Source: MWDV01 sp964634255 (GTDB lineage Bacteria > Verrucomicrobiota > Verrucomicrobiia > Limisphaerales > MWDV01). Taken from it: 21,656 nucleotides of DNA. Where the stretch lies: positions 1-21,656 of the forward strand of contig CAZWJC010000106.1 of the NCBI GenBank assembly GCA_964634255.1. The letters run 5' to 3'. The notes below the pieces were generated by a model that did not search any database, was not told where the DNA came from, and saw only the letters and a list, made by a program, of their open reading frames with translations. This document shows positions 1 through 7,934 of the stretch, piece after piece. Every line of letters starts with the position of its first letter. Position 1 is the first letter of the stretch. Position numbers and translations under genes: made by a program.

Positions 1-84
1 TCTTACCTCCTTGGACGCGTTCTCCCGCAAGTCGAGGCGTGGCTATTCCCAAGAGTCCACCCGCCATTTCCAGAGCAAGCCGTG

Positions 85-747
85 ATGGACAATATCTCCA
101 TACTCTGCGAGAGCGCCGAGCACGTGATCTGGGCTGCCGCCCTGTGCGTGCTGGCTGTCCGCGTTGTCCGGGGACGGTGTTCCTTCCTGCTTACACCCGG
201 CACGTCAGCGATCACGAGGAACGCTTTGTGGTTGGAGAGGCTCACGTGGATGGTTGCCGGCTATCTGCTGGTGCGTCTTGGCGCTCCCTTCCTCCACGGT
301 TGGGTGATGTTCCCAGCCCACTTGCTGCTGCCTGCAATGGGGGCTTCGCCTCTCGTCCAACATTTGGTCGGGTTGACGACGGCCACGCTGGGGCTGGTGC
401 TGTGGGCCATGCCGTTTTGGGTCTGTTGGCTCTGTGCCACGCGGTTTGCGTGGTTGGGCGAGAGAATGCGTCGGGCGTTTCGAGATCATCCATTTTGGAC
501 CTCGGCGGGGGTGACACTCATGCTGAATGCGGACTCTGTCTTGTGGCCGTTGCTCCGATGGGCCGGCCTCCACAAGAAGTTGGCGGGCATTGGTGCAAAC
601 GCAATCCTCGCGGAGTGGAATTACGGGAATTGGACGATCATTTGCGAGCATCTCACGCTGGCCGTGCTGTTGGTGATGTTGGTGCGGTGGCGGATGAAGT
701 TGCGCGTGACAGGACAATCCAGGACAGACGCGGTCAGCCGAGCCTGA
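85..747 (+). CDS. Polytopic membrane protein of unknown function
   Basis: This 220-residue protein is rich in Trp, Leu and Val. It has about four or five probable membrane segments: near the N-terminus (AEHVIWAAALCVLAVRVV), around residues 53-75, a long hydrophobic stretch around 92-120, and a last one near 190-208 followed by a basic tail. I recognise no family motif. The start is ATG at 85; an in-frame GTG directly before it (82) is an equivalent alternative, and neither has a clear Shine-Dalgarno sequence. A longer overlapping frame (39-947) has Arg/Cys/His-rich, soluble-looking composition and is judged a shadow. The gene precedes a two-component system in the same direction, separated by a hairpin-containing spacer. 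Any link to signalling is only suggested by position. Confidence 0.6.
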   Translation: MDNISILCESAEHVIWAAALCVLAVRVVRGRCSFLLTPGTSAITRNALWLERLTWMVAGYLLVRLGAPFLHGWVMFPAHLLLPAMGASPLVQHLVGLTTATLGLVLWAMPFWVCWLCATRFAWLGERMRRAFRDHPFWTSAGVTLMLNADSVLWPLLRWAGLHKKLAGIGANAILAEWNYGNWTIICEHLTLAVLLVMLVRWRMKLRVTGQSRTDAVSRA

Positions 748-800
748 TTGTTACAGACCTTTGCGCGGAGACACAGCATTGCCCTGCTGCCGAGCATTGC

Positions 801-829
801 CCGCTGCGCGCGGTCTATAGGCGCAGCGG
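801..829. repeat. Perfect 9-bp inverted repeat in the spacer before the kinase
   Basis: CCGCTGCGC (801-809) and GCGCAGCGG (821-829) can form a perfect 9-bp stem with an 11-nt loop. It lies about 55 nt after the stop of the membrane-protein gene. No T-run follows, so it is not a classical intrinsic terminator. It may slow polymerase or belong to the dispersed GC-rich hairpin family seen elsewhere in the window. Confidence 0.6.
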
Positions 830-880
830 CCAAACCTGCCAATCCCAGCGGAACCTCCACGCCATCGGGTGGCTTCCCCG

Positions 881-910
881 CGCTGCGGACAGGGACTGTC
901 CGCGGTCCGA
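881..910. repeat. Dispersed hairpin repeat, isolated copy
   Basis: GCGGACAG (885-892) pairs perfectly with CTGTCCGC (896-903) across a 3-nt loop. The flanks GCTGCGG and CCGCGGTCCG match the second hairpin of the 148-bp repeats at 18744-18891 and 19738-19885. The reverse complement also resembles their first hairpin (GCGGACGG..CCGTCCGC). It is therefore a partial member of the same family, located between two genes. Confidence 0.6.
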
Positions 911-1020
911 ATCCTCAGGTGGGTGTGTGGGATTCCGTTCGTGGTGACCGTCACTTCCATTCGCACCCCACAGTCTCCGACGGCTTGTTTTGCCGGTGGG
1001 CGGTTGGCATAGTGAGCGCG

Positions 1021-2550
1021 ATGTTGCACGACCCGCCTTGCTGGTGTGCGGTCCGCGCGGTCGGCGCGGCGGCAACCCGTGCATTCGCCACCGCCTCCCG
1101 GCGTATCGTGGGTCAACGGTGGGCAATGTGGGGGCTTGGCGTGGCTGCCGCGCTCGCGGTTTTTTCCGCGCAGGCCACGATTCTTTGGAGCGACGCGGAA
1201 TCGCGAGTCATCCATAACACGCCCGAGGGCGCGGACATCCTCGGTGGTGCGGTCAAGCGCGATGACACGGCGAGCGACGTGCTGTTTTTCAGATTCCGCG
1301 TGGATCCGCTCTCCGACGTGGCTTCGGAAGAATACTACGCCGCATTCCAGCTTGCCGAAGGAGACCAATACCGGTTGGCCGTGGGCAACGCGCCGGAGGC
1401 TTGGGGATATTCGGCCTGGTACACCTCGGAAACGGGCCCGTCCAACAAGATTGCGGGCGAATTCAATTTGCGATCCGCGCTGCCTGAGGCGGCCGGTCTG
1501 GGTGTTTTCAAGCCGTATGAGCTGCCGCGGCACAACGAGCAACGGTCTGTGGTCTTCAAAGTCCAGTATGTGCCCGGAGGCGACGATCTTGTGACGGCGT
1601 GGCTTAACCCGAACACCGCCCAGGGCGCCACGGAAGAAAACCAACCGGATGGCCTGACCACGCGGTTCAAGGCCAACGCTTCGTTCGATCAACTCCGACT
1701 CCGTCACGCGGGGGGCGGCAACGGCTGGATTTTCAGCGACATGGCGGTGGCTACCTCGTTCCGCGACTTTGTGGTCGTGCGGTTCTGGCAGACGGCGGGG
1801 TTCATGGGGAGCGTTGCCCTGGTCCTCCTGGCGGGGATTGTGGCCGGCGTGCGTTTGGTAGAGCGGCGGAAATACCAGCACCGCCTGCAACGGGCGGAAC
1901 AGGAGCATGCGCTTGAACGCGAGCGGGCGCGCATCGCGCAGGATTTGCATGACGATCTCGGCTCGTCCTTGACGCGGCTCTCGCTGCTCAGCGACCAGCT
2001 CAGGACGGACAAGGATTCACCCGCGCTGGTTGAGCAGCACGCGGGCAAGATTGCGCAGTCCGCGGCGCAGACCGTGCGGGCGCTAGAGGAGATCGTTTGG
2101 GCGTTGCGTCCCGGCAGCGATACGCTGCAAAGCCTGGTGGAATACATCGCGCATTTTGCCAAGGAACTGTTCGATGGCGACACGGCGCATTGCCGGCTGG
2201 ACTTGCCGCACGATCTCCCGCCGCGTTCCCTGCCGCCTGAAATGCGGCACAACATCTTCCTCGTCGTCAAGGAGGCGCTCACCAACGCGCTGAAACATGC
2301 CGGGGCCAAGGAAGTGCTCGTGCGGGCCCAGGCCAGCGACACGGCGCTGGAAATCACGGTCCAGGATGACGGGCACGGTTTCAATTCGCAGCAACCCGCT
2401 GTGCCTGGGAAACGTCATGGCTTGGGCAATATGCAACGCCGCGCCGCGGCGATGGGCGGCACTTTGACCATCCACAGTCTGCCCGATCAGGGGAGCCGCG
2501 TGACGTTGCGCGTCAGTTTTCCGCTGGCGCCCGGCGGTGGTTGCGCTTGA
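1021..2550 (+). CDS. NarL-type (HisKA_3) membrane sensor histidine kinase
   Basis: About 509 residues. An N-terminal hydrophobic signal segment (around residues 36-53, GLGVAAALAVFSAQA) precedes an extracytoplasmic beta-rich region of roughly 200 residues. One membrane helix (about 256-280, ending in basic VERRK) and a short coiled coil follow. The HisKA_3 box RIAQDLHDDLGSS has its phosphoacceptor His near residue 310. The HATPase_c domain shows an N-box (ALTNALKHAG, Asn about 422), a G1 box (DDGHGF, about 449-454) and HGLGNM. On sensing an unknown ligand the kinase is expected to phosphorylate the regulator encoded 70 nt downstream. The open frame reaches back to 748, but that part crosses hairpin repeats, so I use ATG 1021. 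GTG 1108 (MGQRWAMWG then the hydrophobic core) and ATG 1126 are credible alternatives. The sensor region matches no family I can name. Confidence 0.85.
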   Translation: MLHDPPCWCAVRAVGAAATRAFATASRRIVGQRWAMWGLGVAAALAVFSAQATILWSDAESRVIHNTPEGADILGGAVKRDDTASDVLFFRFRVDPLSDVASEEYYAAFQLAEGDQYRLAVGNAPEAWGYSAWYTSETGPSNKIAGEFNLRSALPEAAGLGVFKPYELPRHNEQRSVVFKVQYVPGGDDLVTAWLNPNTAQGATEENQPDGLTTRFKANASFDQLRLRHAGGGNGWIFSDMAVATSFRDFVVVRFWQTAGFMGSVALVLLAGIVAGVRLVERRKYQHRLQRAEQEHALERERARIAQDLHDDLGSSLTRLSLLSDQLRTDKDSPALVEQHAGKIAQSAAQTVRALEEIVWALRPGSDTLQSLVEYIAHFAKELFDGDTAHCRLDLPHDLPPRSLPPEMRHNIFLVVKEALTNALKHAGAKEVLVRAQASDTALEITVQDDGHGFNSQQPAVPGKRHGLGNMQRRAAAMGGTLTIHSLPDQGSRVTLRVSFPLAPGGGCA

Positions 2551-2598
2551 GGCGGATGATGGCCTGCCGCATATTCGTGCGGTTGCGGCGTCCGGGGA

Positions 2599-2614
2599 GG
2601 TTTTGCGAAACCTC
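2599..2614. repeat. Small perfect hairpin between kinase and regulator
   Basis: AGGTTT and AAACCT form a 6-bp stem around a TGCG loop, within the 69-nt spacer of the two-component genes. The purine-rich GGGGAGG just upstream ends about 20 nt before the GTG at 2620. A folded hairpin would bring it closer to the start, so the structure could influence regulator translation. This is inference only. Confidence 0.35.
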
Positions 2615-2619
2615 GTTCC

Positions 2620-3270
2620 GTGACCGCGCCCGACACTGAACCCGTGCCCATCAAGGTTGCCATCGTAGATGACGACGAGGGGATTCGCGCCGGCTTGGCG
2701 GCGTTGATCCGGCGCGCAACCGCTTTGCGATTGGTCGGCGACTACGCTGATGGCGAGAGCGCGTTGAAGGAGATTCCCCGCCAGTTGCCGGACGTGGTGC
2801 TCATGGACGTCAATCTGCCCGGCATGAAAGGTTACGAGTGCGTGCGGCAGTTGAAGGCGGCTTTACCCGCGGTGCAATTCCTGATGCTCACGGTCTATGA
2901 GGACAGTGACTCGCTCTTCAACTCGCTCAAGGCTGGGGCGAGCGGTTACCTGCTCAAGCGTACCGCCTCGGCGCGTCTGCTTGAAGCCATCCGCGATGTT
3001 CATACGGGTGGCGCGCCCATGACGCCGCAACTGGCCCGCCGAGTCGTGCAGTTCTTCTCCAGCCAATCTACCAACGAATCGGAAATGTCGCGGCTGACGA
3101 CGGGCGAGCGGGAGTTCTTGAACCAGCTTGCCAAGGGTTACGCCTACAAGGAGATCGCAGATCGGATGAGCATCAGCATTGACACCGTGCGCAGCTACGT
3201 GCGGACGGTGTATGAGAAACTCCATGTCCACTCGCGCACGGAGGCGGTGGTGAAATTCTTGCGCGGTTGA
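2620..3270 (+). CDS. NarL/FixJ-type response regulator
   Basis: This 216-residue protein has an N-terminal receiver domain with the acidic cluster DDD (residues 17-19), phosphoacceptor Asp63 in LMDVNLPG, a switch Thr in LMLTV and a conserved Lys in YLLKRT. A C-terminal LuxR-type helix-turn-helix covers about 150-216 (LTTGEREFLNQLAKG, then KEIADRMSISIDTVRSYV). It is the evident partner of the upstream HisKA_3 kinase and should act as a DNA-binding regulator once phosphorylated. GTG 2620 is taken as the start; GTG 2644 (MPIKVAIVDDDE) is also possible and keeps the whole receiver. Its stop codon overlaps the start of the next gene, which suggests that the SGNH/TPR protein is co-translated with it. 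The regulated promoters cannot be read from this window. Confidence 0.93.
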   Translation: MTAPDTEPVPIKVAIVDDDEGIRAGLAALIRRATALRLVGDYADGESALKEIPRQLPDVVLMDVNLPGMKGYECVRQLKAALPAVQFLMLTVYEDSDSLFNSLKAGASGYLLKRTASARLLEAIRDVHTGGAPMTPQLARRVVQFFSSQSTNESEMSRLTTGEREFLNQLAKGYAYKEIADRMSISIDTVRSYVRTVYEKLHVHSRTEAVVKFLRG

Positions 3271-5564
3271 AGGCACGCCCCGCCAGGTCGAAGCCAGGCC
3301 GGCGACCCGCCGCCGCGGTCCCCTCGCCGAACGCCGCTTCGTCCGTTTCCCGCGTGCGCCAGTGGCTGTTTCGCGGCGCGGCGGCGCTGCTGGTGCCGCT
3401 GGTTCTCCTCGCGGTCGCGGAAGCCGCGTTGAGAGTCGCTGGCTACGGTTACGATCCTGCGTTCTTCCAGAAGCTCCGTATCGGTGGGCGGGATTACCTC
3501 GTGAACAATGACGCCTTCAGCCGGCGTTTCTTTCCGTCGGCGGTGCAACGTTACCCGGGCGTCGTGCGGATCGAAACGCCAAAGCCGGTCGGCGTGTATC
3601 GCATTTTCATCCTCGGCGAATCCGCAGCGATGGGCGATCCGTCGCCGGCGTTTGGCGCGGGCCGGTATCTGGAGGCGCTGCTCCGCGAACGCTTCCCGGA
3701 TCGGGAATTCGAGATTGTCAACGTGGCCTTCACGGCGATCAATTCCCACGTCATCCTGCCCATCGCGCGCGAGTGCGCCCGCCAACAGGGCGATGTGTGG
3801 ATCGTCTACATGGGCAACAACGAGATGGTGGGCCCGTTTGGCGGTGCGACCGTGTTCGGGGCGCAAGCGCCGCCGCTGGCGTTCGTCCGGGCAAGCCTGG
3901 CCCTCCAGCGGACGCGGCTGGGCCAGTTGTTCGTCGCTCTAGGCCGGAAGCTGAACCGCAGTGCCACGACGGCGGCATCGTGGCGCGGTTTGGAGATGTT
4001 TGCGGAGAACCGCGTCAGCCCGCAGGATGCCCGACGGGAAAGGGTGCTCCGCAACTTTGAAGCAAACCTGCAGGGCATCGTCCGGGCCGGTTTGGATTCT
4101 GGCGCGAAGGTCTTGCTGAATACGGTGGCCGTGAACCTCAGGGATTGTCCGCCGTTTGCCTCGGTAGAGAACTCCAACTTGTCCGTAGCCGAGCGTGATG
4201 CTTGGGGTGTGTCCTTCACCAACGCTTTTCTGGCGCTGGGTCAGGGCGAATCGGCGAAGGCGCTCGGGCACTTTGGTTCCGCTGCCAAGCACGATGCGCA
4301 CGTGGCGGACATGCAATTCCAGTGGGCGGAATGCCTCGAAACCACCGGCGATTTCGGCAGCGCACGGGCGCATTATCAGCAGGCGTGCGATGACGATGCG
4401 CTCTGCTTTCGGGCGACCTCGCCCATCAACGCCGCAATCCGCAAGGCTGGCAGTCTGACGACGGAACCGGGCTTGGTGTTGCTCGATGCCGCCGCCCTCC
4501 TAGCGACGAATCACCCGACCGGGACCTGCGGCCAGGAGTCATTTTACGAGCATGTGCATTTCAACTTCGAGGGCAACTACCGGCTGGCGCGGGCTTGGGC
4601 GGCTCAGATTGAGTCGAATCTGCCACCCGAATTACGGCAGCGCGCGGCCCCGAGCTGGGCCACACCGGAAGTCTGCGAGCGCCGTCTGGGCTTAACGGAT
4701 TGGAATCGGTCCTTTGTCATCCAATCTGTCCTCCGGCGTTTGCGGGAGCCGCCGTTGAGCGCTCAGCCCAACAACAGCGACCGGCTGGCGGCGCTCGAGA
4801 AACGACACCGGGCGCTTCAAGATCAGATGACACCAGCAGATGCCGTCGAGGCGCGGGCAGCTATGTCCGCGGCATTGAAGCAGTCGCCCAACGATCCGCA
4901 ACTGGTTGAGAACTACGCCGACTTCTTGGAAGCCATCGGCGACTTGCCGGCTGCGACCGAACAGCGGAGGCGCGTCTTGGAGTTACTGCCCCATGACTGT
5001 CTCGCGGCCTTGCAGCTTGGCCGAGCGTTGGCGAAGCAAGATCGCGGGACAGAAGCGGAGCCGCTGCTCAGGCGAGCTTTGAACCTGCGCCCAAATCTGA
5101 CCGAGGGCTGGTTCGAGTTGGGCAACCTTCATGCCCGGCAGGGCGATTTCCAGCAAGCCCTGGCTGACTATGAGAGTGCCTCGAGGTCGCGCCCGCAGGA
5201 TCCGATGCTGGACTGTTGTGTGGCCAAGGCACTGATTCGGCTCAACCGGCGCGCCGAGGGAATCGAGCGGTACCGTGCTGCAATCCGCAAGCGCCCTGAG
5301 TATTGGGAAGCGCATTATGAACTGGGCGGCGAACTGACCCAGGCGGAACGCCTTGGCGAAGCGCTGGCGGAGTACCGTGAGGTGGCGCGGATTCATCCGG
5401 ATTTCGCGTTGGGCCATTTCAATCTCGGGGTGGTCCTGGCGCGCCTGAGCCGGTGGGAGGATGCGGAGCGTGAGTTCGCGGTTACTCTGCGTCTGCAACC
5501 CGACCACAAGGAGGCGCAGGATTACCTTGATCGAGTTCGCGCGCTCAAGTCCGGAAGTCGTTAG
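3267..5564 (+). CDS. Membrane-anchored SGNH-hydrolase-like protein with TPR repeats
   Basis: 765 residues if the TTG at 3267 is used. It overlaps the regulator stop (TTGA), so translation is probably coupled; GTG 3354 would trim about 29 basic residues. A basic N-terminus and one hydrophobic helix (about 36-55, AAALLVPLVLLAVAEAAL) anchor it, with the rest outside the cytoplasm. Residues about 110-440 look like an SGNH/GDSL hydrolase: block I is ILGES with candidate Ser119 (Glu replaces the usual Asp), a later block is YMGNNEMVGPFG, and the C-terminal block is EHVHFNFEG (His 429/431). From about 480 to 760 the protein is all helical with TPR motifs such as GWFELGNLHARQGDFQQALADY and HFNLGVVLARLSRWEDAE. 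Likely roles are de-esterification or acetyl transfer on an exported glycan, or scaffolding. The substrate is unknown. Confidence 0.8.
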   Translation: MKARPARSKPGRRPAAAVPSPNAASSVSRVRQWLFRGAAALLVPLVLLAVAEAALRVAGYGYDPAFFQKLRIGGRDYLVNNDAFSRRFFPSAVQRYPGVVRIETPKPVGVYRIFILGESAAMGDPSPAFGAGRYLEALLRERFPDREFEIVNVAFTAINSHVILPIARECARQQGDVWIVYMGNNEMVGPFGGATVFGAQAPPLAFVRASLALQRTRLGQLFVALGRKLNRSATTAASWRGLEMFAENRVSPQDARRERVLRNFEANLQGIVRAGLDSGAKVLLNTVAVNLRDCPPFASVENSNLSVAERDAWGVSFTNAFLALGQGESAKALGHFGSAAKHDAHVADMQFQWAECLETTGDFGSARAHYQQACDDDALCFRATSPINAAIRKAGSLTTEPGLVLLDAAALLATNHPTGTCGQESFYEHVHFNFEGNYRLARAWAAQIESNLPPELRQRAAPSWATPEVCERRLGLTDWNRSFVIQSVLRRLREPPLSAQPNNSDRLAALEKRHRALQDQMTPADAVEARAAMSAALKQSPNDPQLVENYADFLEAIGDLPAATEQRRRVLELLPHDCLAALQLGRALAKQDRGTEAEPLLRRALNLRPNLTEGWFELGNLHARQGDFQQALADYESASRSRPQDPMLDCCVAKALIRLNRRAEGIERYRAAIRKRPEYWEAHYELGGELTQAERLGEALAEYREVARIHPDFALGHFNLGVVLARLSRWEDAEREFAVTLRLQPDHKEAQDYLDRVRALKSGSR

Positions 5565-5593
5565 CCAGGCGATCAGGAGATTGGGGGGTATTC

Positions 5594-5725
5594 ATGGCCG
5601 CCCGCACAAACATGCGGTGGTTGATGTTTGGCCTGCTCGCCTATGCTGCCAGTCATGCCAAAGGCAAAACCGCGCGCTGCGGGGCGTTGCTGGCGATAAA
5701 GAAACCGAACCTACAAATCACATGA
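5594..5725 (+). CDS. Possible 43-aa leader peptide coupled to the starch-binding protein
   Basis: ATG at 5594 is preceded by purine-rich GGAG and GGGGGG (5573-5589), the best ribosome-binding context in this stretch. The frame encodes 43 residues with a basic start, a hydrophobic core (MRWLMFGLLAYAASHA) and a basic tail ending KKPNLQIT. Its TGA overlaps the ATG of the downstream gene (ATGA, 5722-5725), the usual geometry for translational coupling. The downstream ATG itself has no clear ribosome-binding site. It could be a translated leader that feeds ribosomes to the main gene or a tiny secreted peptide. It could also be a chance frame, since it is short and no homology can be judged here. 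Confidence 0.4.
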   Translation: MAARTNMRWLMFGLLAYAASHAKGKTARCGALLAIKKPNLQIT

Positions 5726-7461
5726 TCACATCCAAGAGACTCCTCCGTGGGGCCGTTATGGGGCTGGCGCTCGGACTGACCCTGACCGCGGGGGCTAACA
5801 GCGTTGTCACCTTCCAAGTAGACATGAGCGCCGCCGCGTTTGATCCTGCGACGCAAACGGTATCCGCCCGCGGGTCTTTCAATGGGTGGAACGCCTTCCC
5901 CTTGACCAACAACCCGGCGGGAGCCAACCCGCTGCTGTACACCGGCACCACGAATCTGCCCTTCAACGGCACCGTACAGCAGTACAAGTACACCATCGAG
6001 CCGGGCGCAGCGTATGAGACGGTTCGGGTTGGCGGTACGCGCAACCGGCTGTTCACCTTGCCCGCCACCAGCGGTGCGAGCCTCACCCTACCCAAAGCCT
6101 TCTACAACGACACTCCACCGGCCGACATCACCGTCCCGGTGACTTTTCGCGTGAACATGGCCCAGCAGATCAACACAGGGGCTTTCAATCCTTCTTCATC
6201 GTCGGTCTATGTTCGCGGCTGGTTCAACAGTTGGGCTGCCGATGCCAGTAGTCTGGCTACCAACGATCCGAGTGTTCTTACCACCAATGCGAACGGACTG
6301 ATTTCCTCCAACGTGTATGTGGTGACCTTTGACGTGTTGGCGTCGCCCGGCCAGACGATTGACTACAAGTACTTCTTCAACAACGGGGCCGACAATTGGG
6401 AGAGCCCCACGCCCGGCACGGGCGATCCGCAAGACAACAACAATCGCTTCTTCAACCTGGAGGAAACGGCCCAAACCCTCCCGATCATCTACTTCAACGA
6501 CGCTCCCTACGCGCCGGTAGCCACCAACGCAGTGACCTTCCAAGTGGATATGACAGCGCAAGTGCTCAAAGGAGCATTTGATCCCGCAGTCGGTACGGTC
6601 GAGGTGCGAGGCAATTTCAACGGCTGGGGGACTCCTCAGATTCTCTGCACCAATGATCCGGCGGGCGCGAATACCAATCTCTACACGACTGTCGTTTCGA
6701 TGTCGGACGGGGTTGGCGCGACCAAGCAGTACAAATTTTACGCCTCGGTGACGGAGAACGGCGGCTGGGAAACCATGGGCGACAACCGCACCTTCAAGAT
6801 CGTTAGCGGGATCGCGCAGACGCTTCCCGTGGTCTTTTTTAACAATCTCAACGCGGGAGACCTGCTGCCGGCGGATACCTTGGTGACCTTCACGGTCAAC
6901 ATGACCAACGCCGTGGCCACGGACGCATACGTTTTCAACCCCGGCGCAGGGGATATGGTCTATATCAATGGCGTCCCGCCGACAGGTTGGGGCACATGGG
7001 ACACCTCGCTGCCGCAGTTGACCAACAACCCAGTGGGCAGCCGGCTGTATTCGATTGAACTCTTGATTCCCAAAGGCAGCCCGGCGCGTGTGGCCTACAA
7101 ATATTCGATTAACGGGAGCGACAACGAAGCCGCGTCTGGAAGCGACCATGTTCGTTATGTGAGAACCACGGGAGCCTACGGCATGCCGCTGGATAAGTTC
7201 GGCACCCAGTGGGTGGAACCGGCGTTCGGCCAACTCAGTGTGGGACCAGCGGCGAGTGGCTACGTTCCCGTGTCCTGGCTGGGCCTCCCCGGCGTCCATC
7301 TCCAGGTTTCCAGCGACGTTGGTGCGGCCACATGGCAGGATTTGCTGAACACCGACGGTGCCGGTTGGACCAGCGGCTTCATGTCGCCTGATGGTTTTGT
7401 GAGCGTGACCAATTATCCGACCAGTGGATCGAAGACATTCATCCGCCTGGTGAAACCTTAG
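5722..7461 (+). CDS. Secreted protein with four tandem starch-binding-like modules
   Basis: 579 residues. The N-terminus MITSKRLLRGAVMGLALG is a signal peptide, cut probably near TAGANS. Four repeated modules follow at about 28-130, 139-260, 270-375 and 387-490. Each opens with VTFxVxM, has an RGxFNGW-type strand (SARGSFNGW, YVRGWFNSW, EVRGNFNGW, diverged in the fourth to YINGVPPTGWGTW), a KY strand, and usually closes with LPxxFFN or YFND. This resembles CBM20/CBM48-type starch-binding folds. A beta-rich C-terminal region (501-579) ends TFIRLVKP. No catalytic domain is seen, so it probably binds alpha-glucan at or outside the cell surface. It fits with the amylase and sugar transporter nearby. 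ATG 5722 is chosen because the signal peptide begins there; the open frame upstream to 5461 lies inside the previous gene. Confidence 0.85.
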   Translation: MITSKRLLRGAVMGLALGLTLTAGANSVVTFQVDMSAAAFDPATQTVSARGSFNGWNAFPLTNNPAGANPLLYTGTTNLPFNGTVQQYKYTIEPGAAYETVRVGGTRNRLFTLPATSGASLTLPKAFYNDTPPADITVPVTFRVNMAQQINTGAFNPSSSSVYVRGWFNSWAADASSLATNDPSVLTTNANGLISSNVYVVTFDVLASPGQTIDYKYFFNNGADNWESPTPGTGDPQDNNNRFFNLEETAQTLPIIYFNDAPYAPVATNAVTFQVDMTAQVLKGAFDPAVGTVEVRGNFNGWGTPQILCTNDPAGANTNLYTTVVSMSDGVGATKQYKFYASVTENGGWETMGDNRTFKIVSGIAQTLPVVFFNNLNAGDLLPADTLVTFTVNMTNAVATDAYVFNPGAGDMVYINGVPPTGWGTWDTSLPQLTNNPVGSRLYSIELLIPKGSPARVAYKYSINGSDNEAASGSDHVRYVRTTGAYGMPLDKFGTQWVEPAFGQLSVGPAASGYVPVSWLGLPGVHLQVSSDVGAATWQDLLNTDGAGWTSGFMSPDGFVSVTNYPTSGSKTFIRLVKP

Positions 7462-7480
7462 TCCGACATCCAACACCGAC

Positions 7481-7506
7481 GAGAGCCTGTCGCGAGACAG
7501 GCTCTC
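7481..7506. terminator. Shared hairpin terminator between convergent genes
   Basis: GAGAGCCTGTC (7481-7491) and GACAGGCTCTC (7496-7506) form a perfect 11-bp stem closed by a GCGA (GNRA) tetraloop. It lies 20 nt after the starch-binding protein stop and 23 nt beyond the stop of the convergent SxtJ-like gene. Only a short mixed CTTGTGT follows on the + side, so the T-tract is weak. Its position between converging ends supports a bidirectional terminator. Confidence 0.75.
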
Positions 7507-7528
7507 CTTGTGTACGGCGAGGATTTGG

Positions 7529-7930
7529 CTAAACGCTTTCCTCGAGGCGGCTCGCGGGGCGGGCGGGCTGCCAGTAGCTCTCGCTCGATCGGCGGCGTTT
7601 CAGCGCCAAGAGATCCTTCCCGCACAGGCGCAAGATCAAGCCAAGTGGCGTTAGCATAAAAACGAACAACCCGACCAGCGCCGCGTATCCGAACCAACGG
7701 ACCAAGCCAAAGCCCACGCGGGCCATGAATCGGTAGTAACCCCGGAACCACCTTGGTCGCACCGCTGCCGTGGCTGCGAGGGCCACCAGCGCCGCCAGTA
7801 CCGCAACCCAGACCGGGATCGGCAAGACGCGTCGCCAGCAGAGCAGCGAATTCAGCACTGCGAATCCCAGCGCGCCAAACCACACCGCCTTGCGCCACTC
7901 TTTCGGATCTTCCTTGAGGATCAGTCTCAT
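7529..7930 (-). CDS. SxtJ-like small membrane protein
   Basis: 133 residues from the ATG at 7930, only 4 nt after the carbamoyltransferase stop; the frame extends upstream only into that gene. It starts MRLILKEDPKEWRKAVWFGA and has about three hydrophobic helices (about 15-30, 38-57 and 76-102, the last containing YAALVGLFVFMLTPLGLILRL). A basic, polar C-terminal tail follows (KRRRSSESYWQPARP). Size, the LKEDPKEWRKFG-like N-terminus and position directly after a NodU/CmcH carbamoyltransferase match the SxtJ family, first named in saxitoxin gene clusters but widespread in exopolysaccharide loci. The biochemical role is unknown; it may recruit the carbamoyltransferase to the membrane. It is the last gene of its unit. 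Confidence 0.78.
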   Translation of the reverse strand: MRLILKEDPKEWRKAVWFGALGFAVLNSLLCWRRVLPIPVWVAVLAALVALAATAAVRPRWFRGYYRFMARVGFGLVRWFGYAALVGLFVFMLTPLGLILRLCGKDLLALKRRRSSESYWQPARPASRLEESV

Positions 7931-7934
7931 GGCC

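Noticed and set aside
39..947. 302-codon + strand open frame covering the first gene
   Set aside because: Arg, His and Cys rich without domain character. The overlapping frame encodes a convincing hydrophobic membrane protein, and this frame runs on through hairpin repeats.
751..1950. 399-codon minus-strand frame opposite the kinase
   Set aside because: Antisense shadow in GC-rich DNA; basic, low-complexity composition. The + strand carries clear kinase motifs.
6196..7476. 426-codon minus-strand frame opposite the starch-binding protein
   Set aside because: Shadow of the gene with repeated modules; no recognisable domain and no signal peptide.
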